From the NCBI GenBank assembly GCA_937950325.1, contig CALFDJ010000043.1, forward strand, positions 1 to 51,527: a stretch of 51,527 nucleotides of DNA, in the 5' to 3' direction. Origin of the DNA: an uncultured Collinsella sp. Lineage in GTDB: Bacteria; Actinomycetota; Coriobacteriia; Coriobacteriales; Coriobacteriaceae. This document shows positions 7,345 to 17,700 of the stretch, piece after piece. The notes below the pieces were generated by a model. It ran no database searches. It saw nothing but the letters and a program-made list of their open reading frames with translations, and had not been told where the DNA came from. The position numbers were made by a program, and so were the translations under genes. The stretch's first letter is position 1. Every line of letters starts with the position of its first letter.

Positions 7345-9015
7345 CTATAGGCGGAGTCCCAGCAGGCCGCGGCCACGATGACGGGCCTCAACGGGCACTT
7401 GGGCGTGCGGGCCGGCGGCCTTTACGGACTCGGGCAGATGCGAGTACTTCTTCTCGAAGTTCTCCTCGAACATCACCGCCAAGTTGTGCGCGGCCTCGTC
7501 GTAGCGCGCGGTGCTCTGCCAGCACTGGCGCGGCACCAAGATGCCGTCGGGCACACCGTGGCACGTAGTGGGAATGTCGACGTTAAAGATGTCGTCGTGC
7601 ACGAACTCGCTATCCTCGATGGTGCCGTCGAGGGCGCGCGCGACCAGCGAGCGCGTGTAGGCCAGCTCGATACGATGGCCCACGCCGTAGCCGCCGCCAA
7701 TCCAGCCGGTGTTGACCAGATAGACGCGGGCGCGACCGTCGGCGATACGCTCGCCGAGCATCTTGGCGTAGACCATAGGGTCGAGCGGCATAAATGGCTC
7801 CCCGAACAGCGAGGAGAACGTGGGCGTGGGCTCGGTGACGCCGACCTCGGTGCCGGGGATCTTGGCCGTAAAGCCCGTCACAAAGTGATACATGGCGGCG
7901 TCGGCCGTCAGGCGCGAGATGGGCGGCAGCACGCCAAAGGCATCGCAGGTCAAAAACAGCACGACACTCGGGGTGGTGCCCATGCCCTTGGTCCACGCGT
8001 TGGGGATATGCTCGACGGGATAGGCCACGCGCGTGTTGTGCGTGATCGAAATATCATCGTAATTGGGCTTGCGGCCCTCGTCGAGCACCACGTTTTCGCA
8101 GATGGCGCCAAAGCGAACGGCATTGAAGATCTCGGGCTCGTGGAACGCATCCAAGCCCTCGCACTTGGCGTAGCAGCCGCCCTCGATGTTGAAGATGCCC
8201 ATGTCGGACCAGCCGTGCTCGTCATCGCCGATCAGCAGGCGCGTGGGGTTGGCCGAAAGCGTGGTCTTGCCGGTGCCCGACAGGCCAAAGAACACCGCGG
8301 TCTCGTGCGTGACGGGATCCATGCTGGCCGAGCAATGCATGGGCAGCACGTCGTCCTCGACGGGCAGCAGGTAATTCATGACGCTGAAGATGGACTTTTT
8401 GATCTCGCCGGAGTAGCCGGTACCCGCGACCAAAATCACGCGCTCCTGGAAGTTGATGGCCACGGCGGCGCTGGAGTTAAGGCCCTTGATGGCGGGATCG
8501 CACTGGTAACCGGGCGCAGCGAGCACGCAGAAGTCGGGCTCGCCGGTACGAGCGATTTCACGGGCAAGCGGGCGAGCGAGCATCTGCTTAATGAAGAGCG
8601 CCTGGCTGGCGCGCTCGCAGGCGACAAGCAGTCGGCGCGTGTGATTGCGGTCGGCGCCGGCCATGCCGCGGGTGACGAACACGTCGCGCTCGTTGAGATA
8701 GTCGACGATGCCGGCCTTGATGGCCTCGTAGCTCTCGATCGAAAGCGGTCGGTTGACGGCACCCCAGGCGATCTTGTCGTGAACATCGGGGGTGTCAACG
8801 ATAAAGCGATCGTTGGGAGAACGACCAGTGCGCTCCCCCGTCTCGATTACCAGCGCGCCGTTGGATGCCATGCGGCCTTCTTCGCGGCGGATGGCATGCT
8901 CGACGAGCTCCGCGGCGGGTAGATCGACCAGCAGACGAGGCTGATTCTCGGCGGGGTCTTCGACCAGCGTAATGCCAAAGTTGGACAGAACTTCTGCAGG
9001 GGTAACACCAGGCAT
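7345..9015 (-). CDS. pckA: Phosphoenolpyruvate carboxykinase (ATP)
   Basis: ATP-dependent PEPCK interconverts oxaloacetate plus ATP with PEP, CO2 and ADP; in anaerobes it often runs in the CO2-fixing, ATP-yielding direction. The 556-residue product has the kinase-1a P-loop GLSGTGKT at residues 244-251, kinase-2 LIGDDEHGW at 261-269, the early RTGRSPNDRF substrate motif and the IEGGCYAKCEGLD segment. It is slightly longer than usual; the last 20 or so residues (after VKAAGPHAQ) look like an added basic tail that runs almost into the repeat behind the gene. AAGGAGG precedes the ATG at good spacing. It appears to be transcribed alone. Confidence 0.95.
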   Translation of the reverse strand: MPGVTPAEVLSNFGITLVEDPAENQPRLLVDLPAAELVEHAIRREEGRMASNGALVIETGERTGRSPNDRFIVDTPDVHDKIAWGAVNRPLSIESYEAIKAGIVDYLNERDVFVTRGMAGADRNHTRRLLVACERASQALFIKQMLARPLAREIARTGEPDFCVLAAPGYQCDPAIKGLNSSAAVAINFQERVILVAGTGYSGEIKKSIFSVMNYLLPVEDDVLPMHCSASMDPVTHETAVFFGLSGTGKTTLSANPTRLLIGDDEHGWSDMGIFNIEGGCYAKCEGLDAFHEPEIFNAVRFGAICENVVLDEGRKPNYDDISITHNTRVAYPVEHIPNAWTKGMGTTPSVVLFLTCDAFGVLPPISRLTADAAMYHFVTGFTAKIPGTEVGVTEPTPTFSSLFGEPFMPLDPMVYAKMLGERIADGRARVYLVNTGWIGGGYGVGHRIELAYTRSLVARALDGTIEDSEFVHDDIFNVDIPTTCHGVPDGILVPRQCWQSTARYDEAAHNLAVMFEENFEKKYSHLPESVKAAGPHAQVPVEARHRGRGLLGLRL

Positions 9016-9290
9016 GGGGCCTCCTTAAAAACGCGACACTCGGACGCGGCACGCACTTTACTCACGTAAAGCCCGTTGTACCCGATATGCAAAAACGTTT
9101 TTGCGGCAACAGCGAAGTGCCCGCCCAACGGTCAAAAATCGCACGCAAGCGGCCAAGACATCGGGGGCGTTCTTAAACGACTGGTCGTTGGGAACATCCT
9201 TGAACAGGCAACAACCAAGGAGTGTCCCCAGATGCCGGCACATAAGGAACGTCCCTAAGTGCCGACTACTGAATGGCGCCGCCGAAATTA

Positions 9291-9307
9291 TTGAACAACC
9301 TGTTCAA
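9291..9307. promoter_or_regulatory. Palindromic operator candidate TTGAACA-ACC-TGTTCAA
   Basis: A perfect 7-bp inverted repeat with a 3-base centre lies about 60 bases before the flippase-like gene. A TATACT that could serve as a -10 element follows at about 9333. The remainder of the 9016-9365 gap holds copies of a dispersed repeat (AACGACTGGTCGTT...GGGAAC near 9175, and AAGGAGTGTCCCCAG...GCCGGCA near 9218) and no gene. The cognate regulator is unknown. Confidence 0.5.
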
Positions 9308-9365
9308 AAACACGAACGAACACCGCCGCATCTATACTAGAACGTAGTAAGAGAAAGGAACCGCC

Positions 9366-10946
9366 TTGAGTTTCACGCCCCTCGATAGCATCCGCCGCGC
9401 CATCGCCCGCCGCAATGGCGTCGCCGACCCCGCCGTAGCGAGCAACGGCACCGCAAAGGCCCAGGGCGGACGTATCGAGAACGGCCTGTTCCCCGCCTCC
9501 CACACGGCCGAAGAGCTCGCGCGCATCCAGGAGCTGAGCCAGCGCAACGCCGGCGGCCCCGATATCGGCCAGGCCACACGTCGCCGCCGTGAGCACGACC
9601 GCGAGCCCGGTCCCATCCACCGCATGGTCAACGCCTGGTGGAACCGCCTGCTCGGCGCCGTCTACGGCGGCGGCTTCTCCATGCAGGAAGCCGAATACGA
9701 GGAGCACGCCACCCGCCGCGACTATCTCTGGAATACCCTGGGCACCGCCGTGTGGGGCTTCGCGTTTCCCCTGCTCACCATCGTGTCCACGCAGCTTGTG
9801 GGCGCCGAGGAAGCCGGTAAGTTCTCCATCGCCTTTGTCACCGGCACGCTCATCATGATCGCGTGCAACTACGGCGTTCGCAATTTTCAGGTCTCGGATA
9901 TCGACGAAACGACGTCCTTTGCCTCCTACCAGCTCAACCGTTGGCTTTGCGGAGCGCTCGCCCTAGGCTGCGGCCTCATGTACAGCAGTGCCCGCGGCTA
10001 TGACGCGCAGATGGCGACGATCGGTCTGGGCGTCTACCTGTATAAGGTGATCGACGGCGTGGCGGACGTGTACGAGGGCCGCCTGCAGCAGGCCGATAAA
10101 CTCTACCTGGCCGGCATGAGCCAAACGCTACGCTCCGTCGGCGTCATCGTGGTCTTTAGCGTGGCGCTGTTCCTTACGCGCAGCATGCCCATCGCGGCCA
10201 TGGCCATGGGTGTCACCGCCATCGCCTCGCTCGTGCTGGTCACCGCGCCGCTCGCCCTGCTCGAAACCGAAAAATCGCGCCGCGTGAGCCTGCTCGAGGC
10301 CGGCCACCTGTTTGCCCAGTGCGCCCCGCTCTTTGGCGCACTGTTCCTGTTCAACCTCATCGAGAGCATGCCCAAGTTTGTGATGGAAGGCACGCTGGCC
10401 TACAAATATCAGCTGTACTTTAATGCCCTGTTTTTTCCGGCGCAGGCCATTTTGCTGAGCATTGGATTTATCTATAAACCGCAGCTCTTACGCTTGTCGA
10501 GCATTTGGGCGAACCCGCGTCAGCGTAGGCGCTTTGACTTAATTATTGTCGCCGTCATGGCGCTCATCGTGGTCATTACCGCCGCATGCGCTGCGTTTAT
10601 GGCGGGCCCAGGCATTCCCCTCATGAGCTTTATGTACGGGCTCAGTTTTGAGCATTATCGCACGCTGGCGCTGCTGATGGTCGTCGCCGGAGGCATCACC
10701 GCGGCCATCGACTTTATCTACGCCATTATCACGGTGCTGCGCCACGCAGGAGACGTCACCAAGATCTACCTGATCTGCTTTGCCGTGAGCGTGGTGCTCC
10801 CGGTGATCCTAATCAACCTGCTGGGCCTGATGGGCGCCGTGGTGAGCTACATGGCAGTCATGGCCCTACTGCTGGTGTTGCTGATAATCGAGTACGCCCA
10901 CATCCGTCAGCGCATCGAGCGCGACCGCAACCCATACGGCGCCTAA
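9366..10946 (+). CDS. Flippase-like polytopic membrane protein
   Basis: A 526-residue membrane protein with about 12 hydrophobic segments after a hydrophilic N-terminal region of roughly 120 residues. Overall organisation, including segments such as YLWNTLGTAVWGFAFPLLTIVSTQLVG and the late FFPAQAILLSIGFIYKPQLLRL, resembles Wzx/MVF-type polysaccharide flippases, which move lipid-linked sugars across the membrane. The match is by organisation rather than by a diagnostic motif. The start is TTG, well supported by GAAAGGAA six bases upstream. It stands alone, not in a polysaccharide cluster, which makes its cargo uncertain. The C-terminus is charged (RQRIERDRNPYGA). Confidence 0.65.
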   Translation: MSFTPLDSIRRAIARRNGVADPAVASNGTAKAQGGRIENGLFPASHTAEELARIQELSQRNAGGPDIGQATRRRREHDREPGPIHRMVNAWWNRLLGAVYGGGFSMQEAEYEEHATRRDYLWNTLGTAVWGFAFPLLTIVSTQLVGAEEAGKFSIAFVTGTLIMIACNYGVRNFQVSDIDETTSFASYQLNRWLCGALALGCGLMYSSARGYDAQMATIGLGVYLYKVIDGVADVYEGRLQQADKLYLAGMSQTLRSVGVIVVFSVALFLTRSMPIAAMAMGVTAIASLVLVTAPLALLETEKSRRVSLLEAGHLFAQCAPLFGALFLFNLIESMPKFVMEGTLAYKYQLYFNALFFPAQAILLSIGFIYKPQLLRLSSIWANPRQRRRFDLIIVAVMALIVVITAACAAFMAGPGIPLMSFMYGLSFEHYRTLALLMVVAGGITAAIDFIYAIITVLRHAGDVTKIYLICFAVSVVLPVILINLLGLMGAVVSYMAVMALLLVLLIIEYAHIRQRIERDRNPYGA

Positions 10947-11017
10947 TTAGCTGCCCCGGTCACCGGAATTTGCGATGGAATCACCCCGGCTGGGGTCTCG
11001 TTGCGAACACGCAAAAC

Positions 11018-11138
11018 TAAGTGAGTAGACTTTTACCGAATCACCGACCACGCCAACAAAGCACAAGTCTGTGACCTGCGGTTTTGGTGAGGCAAATATG
11101 TTGGGTGTTCGGCATTTCCAAAAAAGTCTACTCACTTA
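11018..11138. mobile_element. 121-bp element with 17-bp perfect terminal inverted repeats, copy 1
   Basis: TAAGTGAGTAGACTTTT at 11018-11034 is the exact inverse of the sequence at 11122-11138. The interior (CACAAAGCACAAGTCTGTGACCTGCG in part) is nearly the same as in copy 2 at 14107-14228. Similarity extends outside the ends: GGCTGGGGTCTCGTTGCG upstream and GCCCCGTCCCAAATTCGCTACCC downstream have close partners around copy 2. It has no ORF. MITE-like or a structured repeat; no target-site duplication is evident. Confidence 0.7.
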
Positions 11139-11253
11139 ACCAGCGGGCAGCCAAATGATTATTTAATCCCCGTCCCAGAAAAATCAATTAGAGGGCAGAA
11201 GGGCAAAAGTAGCCAAAAAAGCCCCGTCCCAAATTCGCTACCCTTTGCAACGA

Positions 11254-12093
11254 TTATTCGCCCGGGTTGATGTTCGCATAGAACTCCGCCCCGTCGTCCA
11301 GGCGCAGGATTCCCACGCGGCCGAACTCGGAACCGGTGGCCGCCGCGCAATCGATATCGATGCGATCGGGCACGCCGGCGGTACCCTCGCCACCCAGGCG
11401 CACAATCTGCCCGCGGCCCGACTCCTCATCGAGCCCTGCCAGGCCGCCAACCTCGCAATAGCGCCCCAGCGACACCGTGGGCGTGTGGCCACTCACCACG
11501 ACCAGACCCATGCCCTCGGCAGAAAGCAGCCCCGTCGGGGCATCCCAATAGCCATGGCGAATCCAGAGCAGGTCATCGGACGACTGCACGGCGAGCATTT
11601 GCTGCAGCAGCTCGCGATCGGCATCGACCGCTCCCCTGCCGTCGCCGCAATCGACACCATGCTCAAGCAGAAACGCACGCGCCGCCTCGGTCTGAATGCC
11701 GGCGTGCACCAGCAGATACGGACGCTCGGCAGTCTCGACCACTGCATAGAGCGGCAGGGCAGCAGCCCAGCGTACAAGCTCCTCGTATGCCTCAAACTCC
11801 ATTTCGTTGAGCTGCTGGCGCGTGGTCCAACCGCCGTTGATATCCCAGGTCTCGGCATCGAGCGGATCCTGGCCAATGATCGCGTCGAGCATTATCTGCT
11901 CGTGGTTGCCCTTAAGCACGCGAGCGTTGGGCAGCGACCGCACCAAGTTGATGACACCGACCGGATCGGGACCGCGGTCGATCATGTCGCCCAGCACATA
12001 CAGCGTGTCGTCGGACGTCAGCGAGATCTTGGAAAGGGCCTCGTCCAGCGCGCGCACGTGCCCGTGAGCATCAGATGTCACATAGATCGCCAT
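11254..12093 (-). CDS. Calcineurin-like metallophosphatase (PPP/ApaH type)
   Basis: A 279-residue metallophosphoesterase of the phosphoprotein-phosphatase/ApaH group. The metal-binding signature is complete at the N-terminus: D8 and H10 in SDAHGH, D36 to R40 in GDMIDRG, and N63-H64-E65 in GNHE; a later VVSGHTPT supplies the distal histidine. Substrates in this group include phosphoproteins and dinucleoside polyphosphates, and I cannot choose between them. GAAAGG precedes the ATG. The gene lies between the two copies of the inverted-end element together with the antiporter, which runs the other way. Confidence 0.85.
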   Translation of the reverse strand: MAIYVTSDAHGHVRALDEALSKISLTSDDTLYVLGDMIDRGPDPVGVINLVRSLPNARVLKGNHEQIMLDAIIGQDPLDAETWDINGGWTTRQQLNEMEFEAYEELVRWAAALPLYAVVETAERPYLLVHAGIQTEAARAFLLEHGVDCGDGRGAVDADRELLQQMLAVQSSDDLLWIRHGYWDAPTGLLSAEGMGLVVVSGHTPTVSLGRYCEVGGLAGLDEESGRGQIVRLGGEGTAGVPDRIDIDCAAATGSEFGRVGILRLDDGAEFYANINPGE

Positions 12094-12413
12094 GGAACGC
12101 CTTTCCCTGCATTACGGCCGAAGCCCGATGCCACGACTAAAACTTCAAGTTGAACTTAAACGTTACCCATTGTACTCCGATGCAATAAAGCTGGAAAGTG
12201 CCACCGCTGCCAACGGTCACAAGCGGCCGCCCGCACGCCCCGAAAACACCGCGCCACCAGCATCAACACCGCAAGCAGCACTGCCCGAGCCCCCGCCTCG
12301 TGTCGAAAATGCGAACACACACGGCCCAACCCCATAAACCCACCACCTTTGGGTACAAATAACCGCAGATAATTGACCGTGCCACGCCAACCACCCAGGA
12401 GCGGACACTACCC
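12094..12413. other. Intergenic gap with no supported gene
   Basis: These 320 bases separate the divergent metallophosphatase and antiporter genes and must hold both promoters. An 81-codon open frame here is proline-rich with no recognisable features and I do not call it. I see no clear promoter hexamers or strong palindrome. Confidence 0.5.
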
Positions 12414-14015
12414 ATGAACCAGATCCTTCTTTTTATCGGCCTCGTCATCATTTTGTGCCTGACCATCAAACCCGTCGGTAAAAAGCTCCCCTTCCCCACC
12501 CTGCTCATCTTTATCGCACTCGGCATGCTGCTGGGCGTCAACGGGCCAGCGCACATCGACTTTAGCGACTACGCGCTCACCGAAACCGTCTGCAGCACGG
12601 CGCTGCTGTTCATCATGTTCTACGGCGGTTTTAACACCAACATCGACCGTGCCAAGCCCGTCGCCGCACCGGCGGTGCTGCTGAGCACACTCGGCGTCGT
12701 CATCACCGCCGGCATCACCGGCGCGTTTACGCACTTCGCGCTGGGCTTCGACTGGATCGGCGGCCTGCTGCTGGGCTCGGTCGTGGCGTCGACCGATGCG
12801 GCGAGCGTCTTTAGCGTGCTGCGCGAACACAACCTATCGCTGAGGAGCGGCACCGACTCGCTGCTCGAGGTCGAATCGGGCTCCAACGACCCCGTCGCCT
12901 ACATGCTCACCGCGGTGCTCGCGACCCTTGCGACGGGCGGCAGCATCGATATTCCCGTGCTGCTGGCCAAGCAGATCATCCTGGGCGTGGGGCTGGGCCT
13001 TGCCATCGGCTGGACATCCAGCCGCCTGATTGAACGCGCACACGCAACGGCCGAGGGCGCGCAGACCATCTTTTTGTTCGCCGTGGCGATCGTCGCCTAC
13101 GCGCTGCCGAGTTATCTGGGTGGCAACGGCTTTTTGGCCGTATACCTGGCAGGCATTGTGCTGGGCGCGAGCGACATCACTGGCAAGGTCGAGATGGCGC
13201 ACTTCTTCGACACCCTTACCGAGATGGCCGAGATGACCATCTTCTTTTTGCTCGGCCTGCTCGTCACGCCCGCACGCCTGCCGCAAATGCTGCTACCGGG
13301 CCTGGCACTCATGGCGTTTATGCTCTTTGTGAGCCGCCCCATCGCCGTGAGTCTGCTGTTGGCGCCCTTTAGGACGAACCCCCGTCAGGTCGCGCTCGTA
13401 AGCTGGGCGGGCCTGCGCGGCGCGGCTTCGGTCGTCTTTAGCCTCTTTGCCGTGGTGGCCGGTGTTCCCGGCGGTCACGCCCTGTTTGACCTGGTGTTTG
13501 TGATTGCCGTGTCGAGCATTGTGGTGCAGGGCTCGCTGCTGCCGGCGGTGGCGAAAAAGCTCGACATGATCGACACGGAAGGCGACGTCCGCCGTACGTT
13601 TAACGACTACCGCGACGAGGACGGCATGTCGTTTGTCAAGCTCAAGGTGGGCGCGGGCCATCCGTTTGCCGGGCGCTCGCTTGCCGATATTGGCAGCGTC
13701 ACAGACATGCTGGTGGTCCTGGTGCTGCGCGACGGTGCACACCCGGTGCTGCCCAACGGCGATACCGTAATTGAAGAAGGCGACCTTCTGGTTATGGCCG
13801 CGCCGACGTTTGAAGAGCGTGCCGAGGTTACACTGCGCGAGGTCACCGTAACGCCCCACGGTCGTCTGGCCGGCCAGCGCCTGCGCGACGTGCCGCAGGG
13901 CAAGCACCCCTTTATCGTCGTGATGCTCAAGCGCGACGGCCAAACGATCATCCCCGACGGCAACACCCTCATATACGCCGGCGACGAAGCCGTCATCGCC
14001 ACGCTAGCGTCGTAG
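12414..14015 (+). CDS. CPA1-type cation/proton antiporter with RCK_C domain
   Basis: A 533-residue antiporter of the CPA1/NhaP2 kind, exchanging K+ or Na+ for protons. About 12 membrane segments fill the first 390 residues, with the transport-core motifs GSVVASTDAASVFSVLREHNL and SGSNDPVAYMLT visible. A soluble C-terminal part (about residues 400-533) matches TrkA-C/RCK_C regulatory domains (VKLKVGAGHPFAGRSLADIGSVTDMLVVLVLRDG...EGDLLVMAAP, and again LRDVPQGKHPFIVVMLKRDGQTIIPDGNT). This layout is typical of K+-specific NhaP2/CvrA, so potassium export is the likelier role. AGGAG lies about 10 bases before the ATG. It is followed by copy 2 of the inverted-end element. Confidence 0.85.
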   Translation: MNQILLFIGLVIILCLTIKPVGKKLPFPTLLIFIALGMLLGVNGPAHIDFSDYALTETVCSTALLFIMFYGGFNTNIDRAKPVAAPAVLLSTLGVVITAGITGAFTHFALGFDWIGGLLLGSVVASTDAASVFSVLREHNLSLRSGTDSLLEVESGSNDPVAYMLTAVLATLATGGSIDIPVLLAKQIILGVGLGLAIGWTSSRLIERAHATAEGAQTIFLFAVAIVAYALPSYLGGNGFLAVYLAGIVLGASDITGKVEMAHFFDTLTEMAEMTIFFLLGLLVTPARLPQMLLPGLALMAFMLFVSRPIAVSLLLAPFRTNPRQVALVSWAGLRGAASVVFSLFAVVAGVPGGHALFDLVFVIAVSSIVVQGSLLPAVAKKLDMIDTEGDVRRTFNDYRDEDGMSFVKLKVGAGHPFAGRSLADIGSVTDMLVVLVLRDGAHPVLPNGDTVIEEGDLLVMAAPTFEERAEVTLREVTVTPHGRLAGQRLRDVPQGKHPFIVVMLKRDGQTIIPDGNTLIYAGDEAVIATLAS

Positions 14016-14106
14016 CGGCCAGGGGGTAGACGTCCCGAATTGGCTACATTTGAGCATCAATCGCCTCGGCTGGGATCTCGTTGCGGACAATTGGCGTCTC
14101 TCAAAA

Positions 14107-14228
14107 CTAAGTGAGTAGACTTTTGTCGAATCGCCGACCACGTCACCAAAGCACAAGTCTGTGACCTGCGGGTTTGTTGAAGCAAATTTGTCGGGTGCTC
14201 AGGATTTCCAAAAAGTCTACTCACTTAG
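14107..14228. mobile_element. 122-bp element with 18-bp perfect terminal inverted repeats, copy 2
   Basis: CTAAGTGAGTAGACTTTT at 14107-14124 is the exact inverse of 14211-14228. The interior matches copy 1 with scattered substitutions. Flanking similarity (GGCTGGGATCTCGTTGCG near 14069; GCCCCGTCTCAAATTGGCTACCC near 14319) shows that the repeated unit is nearer 270-300 bp. The 14016-14341 gap holds nothing else that I can name. Confidence 0.7.
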
Positions 14229-14341
14229 CCAGCGTGCAGTCAAAATAGAACGGTCGCGAGCTCATTAGGCTCCATTGGGACGGCTTATCGTGCATTTTCG
14301 CGCAGCTGCGGGTGCAGACGCCCCGTCTCAAATTGGCTACC

Positions 14342-14533
14342 CTAGTCATCGTCGACGGCAAAGTCACGGAGGTCGAGGCCTTCGCGTTCGGCTCGGGCTA
14401 GGAGCTCTTGGGGCGACTCGTCCTCAATATCCATCACGTCGAGCATGGCAGCCGGAAAGCCCACGCCTGCCGCACTCCCTGCGCGATCGAGCAGGCTCTC
14501 GCGCAATTGGTCTACATCAACGTCGATCTTCAT
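14342..14533 (-). CDS. Small acidic hypothetical protein
   Basis: A 63-residue, strongly acidic protein (opening KIDVDVDQLRESLLDRAG, ending DLRDFAVDDD). I do not recognise a named family. It is called because GTAGGAGGT, a near-ideal ribosome site, lies 6 bases before ATG 14533, and because the sequence reads as a folded helical protein rather than noise (PAAMLDVMDIEDESPQELLARAEREGL). The frame is open 14 codons further upstream, without a better start. It lies between the antiporter and the large helicase, reading toward the antiporter. Confidence 0.65.
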   Translation of the reverse strand: MKIDVDVDQLRESLLDRAGSAAGVGFPAAMLDVMDIEDESPQELLARAEREGLDLRDFAVDDD

Positions 14534-14692
14534 GATGCAACCTCCTACCTTACGCAGCATTCGCATAAGCCGCACACCCTAAAGGAGTGAAAGCAGACCG
14601 ATAGGGCTTTGGCTTGCGCTTTCGCGTGCCGTACCGTACCGTTGAGCTTCGTTTTGCACAAGAGCCATGATAAAGCGGCCGAGCGGCATTGG

Positions 14693-14727
14693 GATTGTGA
14701 CAAAGGGACCGTCCCTTTGTCACAATC
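14693..14727. repeat. Perfect 17-bp palindrome at the helicase 3' end
   Basis: GATTGTGACAAAGGGAC and its exact inverse are separated by one base. It begins 11 bases beyond the helicase stop. There is no T-run on either side, so it is not a standard intrinsic terminator; the GACAAAGGGAC core resembles the other dispersed palindromes of the window. Confidence 0.8.
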
Positions 14728-14737
14728 ATTCGCAGAG

Positions 14738-17700
14738 TTAGGCAAGTTTAGGAGCGTTTGCAATTACGTCGGCAATCGCCTCTATGCCCTCTCCCTGGCC
14801 CAGAATGAAGCACTTCCAGTCGATGTCTTGGGTATGCGCAAACTCATCGGCGCGCGAAGCGCTAAAGAGCATTACGCGGCTCTTCTTCCACAGCAGGGCG
14901 GGATGCAGCTTAAAGTCGGTGCTCTCAATACAGACCACCGCGTCTTTGCGAGGCATCTCTAGCTTGCTGCTCTTGACCAACTCTTTCAACTTTTGGATGT
15001 CGGTAATCTCCTTACCCGCAGAACAGCTGTTGAGCAGGTCCTTCCACACGCGGAAGTACGGCTTGCCTTCATAGGAAGCCCCTTCAGCCACGACGGATGT
15101 CGATAGGCCGGTAGGCCGCTTAGCAACTGCATGTCTAACCTTGGGAGCCGCCTTGGCAGAATCGTCCGCAGGCTTCTCATCGATGCCGAAAACCTGAGCA
15201 ACGTAGTCGTCATTGCCCAGGAAGTACTCCTCGACCACGTCCCATCGCTCGGAATCGCTCATCGTGGAGCGGAAGAAGCCCCTAATAACCTTGGACGAAT
15301 ACTCGTGACGATCGTTAAGCTCGCGCAACACGCCGTTGGAATACCTGCTGTCCGAAGCGAGCGCCTTAACCTTCGAAGCATCGTTAAGACGAATGAAGAT
15401 TTCCGGATTGTCGCCGCCCTTTACCATGTACGTGGCAAGCTTGAGAATCTCCAGGATCTCGGCCAGCGCATAGCGAGCGTCAAGCGCCTTGTTGTCCAGA
15501 TAGCGTCTACAATGCTTGCTACCCTCGGGAGGCTGCAACCTTCCAAGCGTCTGGGTCAGATTGCTCATGGCCGCCTGAAGCTCGCGCCCGATTACGCCAT
15601 AGCGAACATCCTGCGCGCGGCTATAGGTATTCCTCGAAGACCTATTGAATCGTTTGATGCACTTAAAGGACCGGTCGGATCCAAAGTGCCCGCCACTATC
15701 GACCGGGCGGACAAACGCATTCAACAGCGCAGACGGCTTCTTAACCTCCAGAGACGTCCCCTCAAGCTGATGGGTAAGCTCTTTCGTAAACTCCTTCTCC
15801 GAAAAATCGCCCTCACGCGCTAAGCCCATAAACGTCTTGTGCAGCGCCTCGGCAAATGCAGACAGCGTCGACGTCGCCTCATCAAACGGCATGGAGTAAT
15901 TAATGTCGAGCGCCAGGCGGTTCGAAAGCGCGGGCTCCCCCGTCGGCGAACAAATCTTGCCCGTGAACAGCTGGCGCTTAAAATCGGCAAAGGTCAGGTC
16001 GCTAAACTCGTTGGCCCACATGTCGCCAACGTTGAGCTCATAGATTGCGCCCATGTCCGAGATCTTGACGGCATGCTGCCCCGCTCGATTCTCGTAGCGC
16101 GTATGGGCCTCGCTAATCTTTCGCAGGTACTTGCCGTAGGACGTGGTAAAGCTACGTTCGGCAGCCTGCTCAATGCAAACAAACTGCTTGGTATACGACA
16201 CCTTGGGGCGAACGACGATAACCGGGAAGTTGAACTTATCCTCAAGGTCGCGCGAGATCATCATCAGGGCCGATTTAACGCGATTGGTCTTGCGGTCCTC
16301 ATCCTTCTCGTTCGTAAACAGATAGGAGAACGTATTGGGCGATACCAGGAAGTTCTGGCTGCGGTCTTTTTGCGGCGCAGAAGCATAGACCTCGTACAGC
16401 TTGGCCATAATCTCTTTGAGCTGCCACTGGCTAAACTTCGATAACGCATACAGCGTCTCGGAATAGCGAACGTCCTGCATAAAGAAGTCGATGCAGGCCT
16501 TGGCCCCCAAGCCGCGCTTGCGACCGCCACGACCAATTTCCTGAATATAGTCGGACAGATTGCCCGTCGGGGCGTAGTGGTACACGGCATCGATGTCATC
16601 GATATCGATGCCCATGCCAAACGCCTTGGTGCTCACAAGCACCCTGCAACTGCCCGACGCAAACGCGTCTTGAACGATCTTCTTGTACGCGGCATCTTTG
16701 CCGCCGTGATAGCCCAAGACCTTGGAATTAGAAACGCTGCGTTGATCGATGATCGCATTGACATGGCTCTGATATGGGCAATAGACAATGGCATGGCGGT
16801 TGTCGCGCACGGCCTTATCAATCCACTGCTCGGCGAGGTCGGTTTTTACCTCTTCGATGGGACCGGGCAGCTCGCTTTTGCTTCTCCAGACAATGTCGAA
16901 AGAGATATCGTTACGACGAGGGTTGCCCAGGAACGTCTTGCAGTTGCCAAGCTCCAGGTCGGCAACCGTATGCGAAACGACATCATCGCGCCCGCCGTAG
17001 ACAGCCGTGGCGGTAAGGCAGAAGATCGGAAAGCTCATACCGTTTTTGCGGAGCTTAGACAGATACGGTCCCAGATACCAGTAGTCCGGGCGGAAATCTT
17101 TACCCCAAGAGGTAACGGTATGGACCTCGTCAATGACGACAAGACCGAGCTCGCGGCCGTTGAGAATTGCCTGGATCGAGGACTCCAGCAAGAGTTCCGG
17201 AGACAGGTAGATGATGGAGGCCTCGCCGCTTTTAACGCGGTCGAGGGATTCAAGGCGCTCGCCATAGGGAATGTCCGAGTTAATGGCAACGACATTCTTA
17301 ACGCCACGTTTCCGCAAGTTAGCGACCTGGTCGATCATTAGGGCCTTCAGCGGCTCAATAACCAGCGTGACCAGCTGATATTTCCGAGCAAGATACAGCG
17401 CCGGAATCTGGAAAAGAATGGACTTGCCCGCACCCGTGGGCGCCGTTACAAACACATTCCTGTAATCGACGGAGCCCGCATGGGCAACCTCGGCCTGCTT
17501 TACGACAAACTCAGAGATAGCACCCTGAGACACCGTTTCCATCTCGTTGTCAAAGTCGGGATTCTTGTAAAAACGAAGATTCCTAAACGAGGCGTCCTTG
17601 CCCCAGTAATGCTGAAGCACCGAAAGCAGGCGGCCCGACTCCTCGACCTTTTCCTCTTGGTCTTGCTGTGCCACAAAGGAAACGGATAGACCCAGCACAT

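Noticed and set aside
9101..9340. A 79-codon open frame before the flippase-like gene
   Set aside because: It covers dispersed repeats and the operator palindrome, lacks a ribosome site and has no protein-like features.
12092..12337. An 81-codon plus-strand open frame starting inside the metallophosphatase gene
   Set aside because: Proline- and alanine-rich, no Shine-Dalgarno and no recognisable feature; it overlaps the start of a clear gene and the promoter gap.
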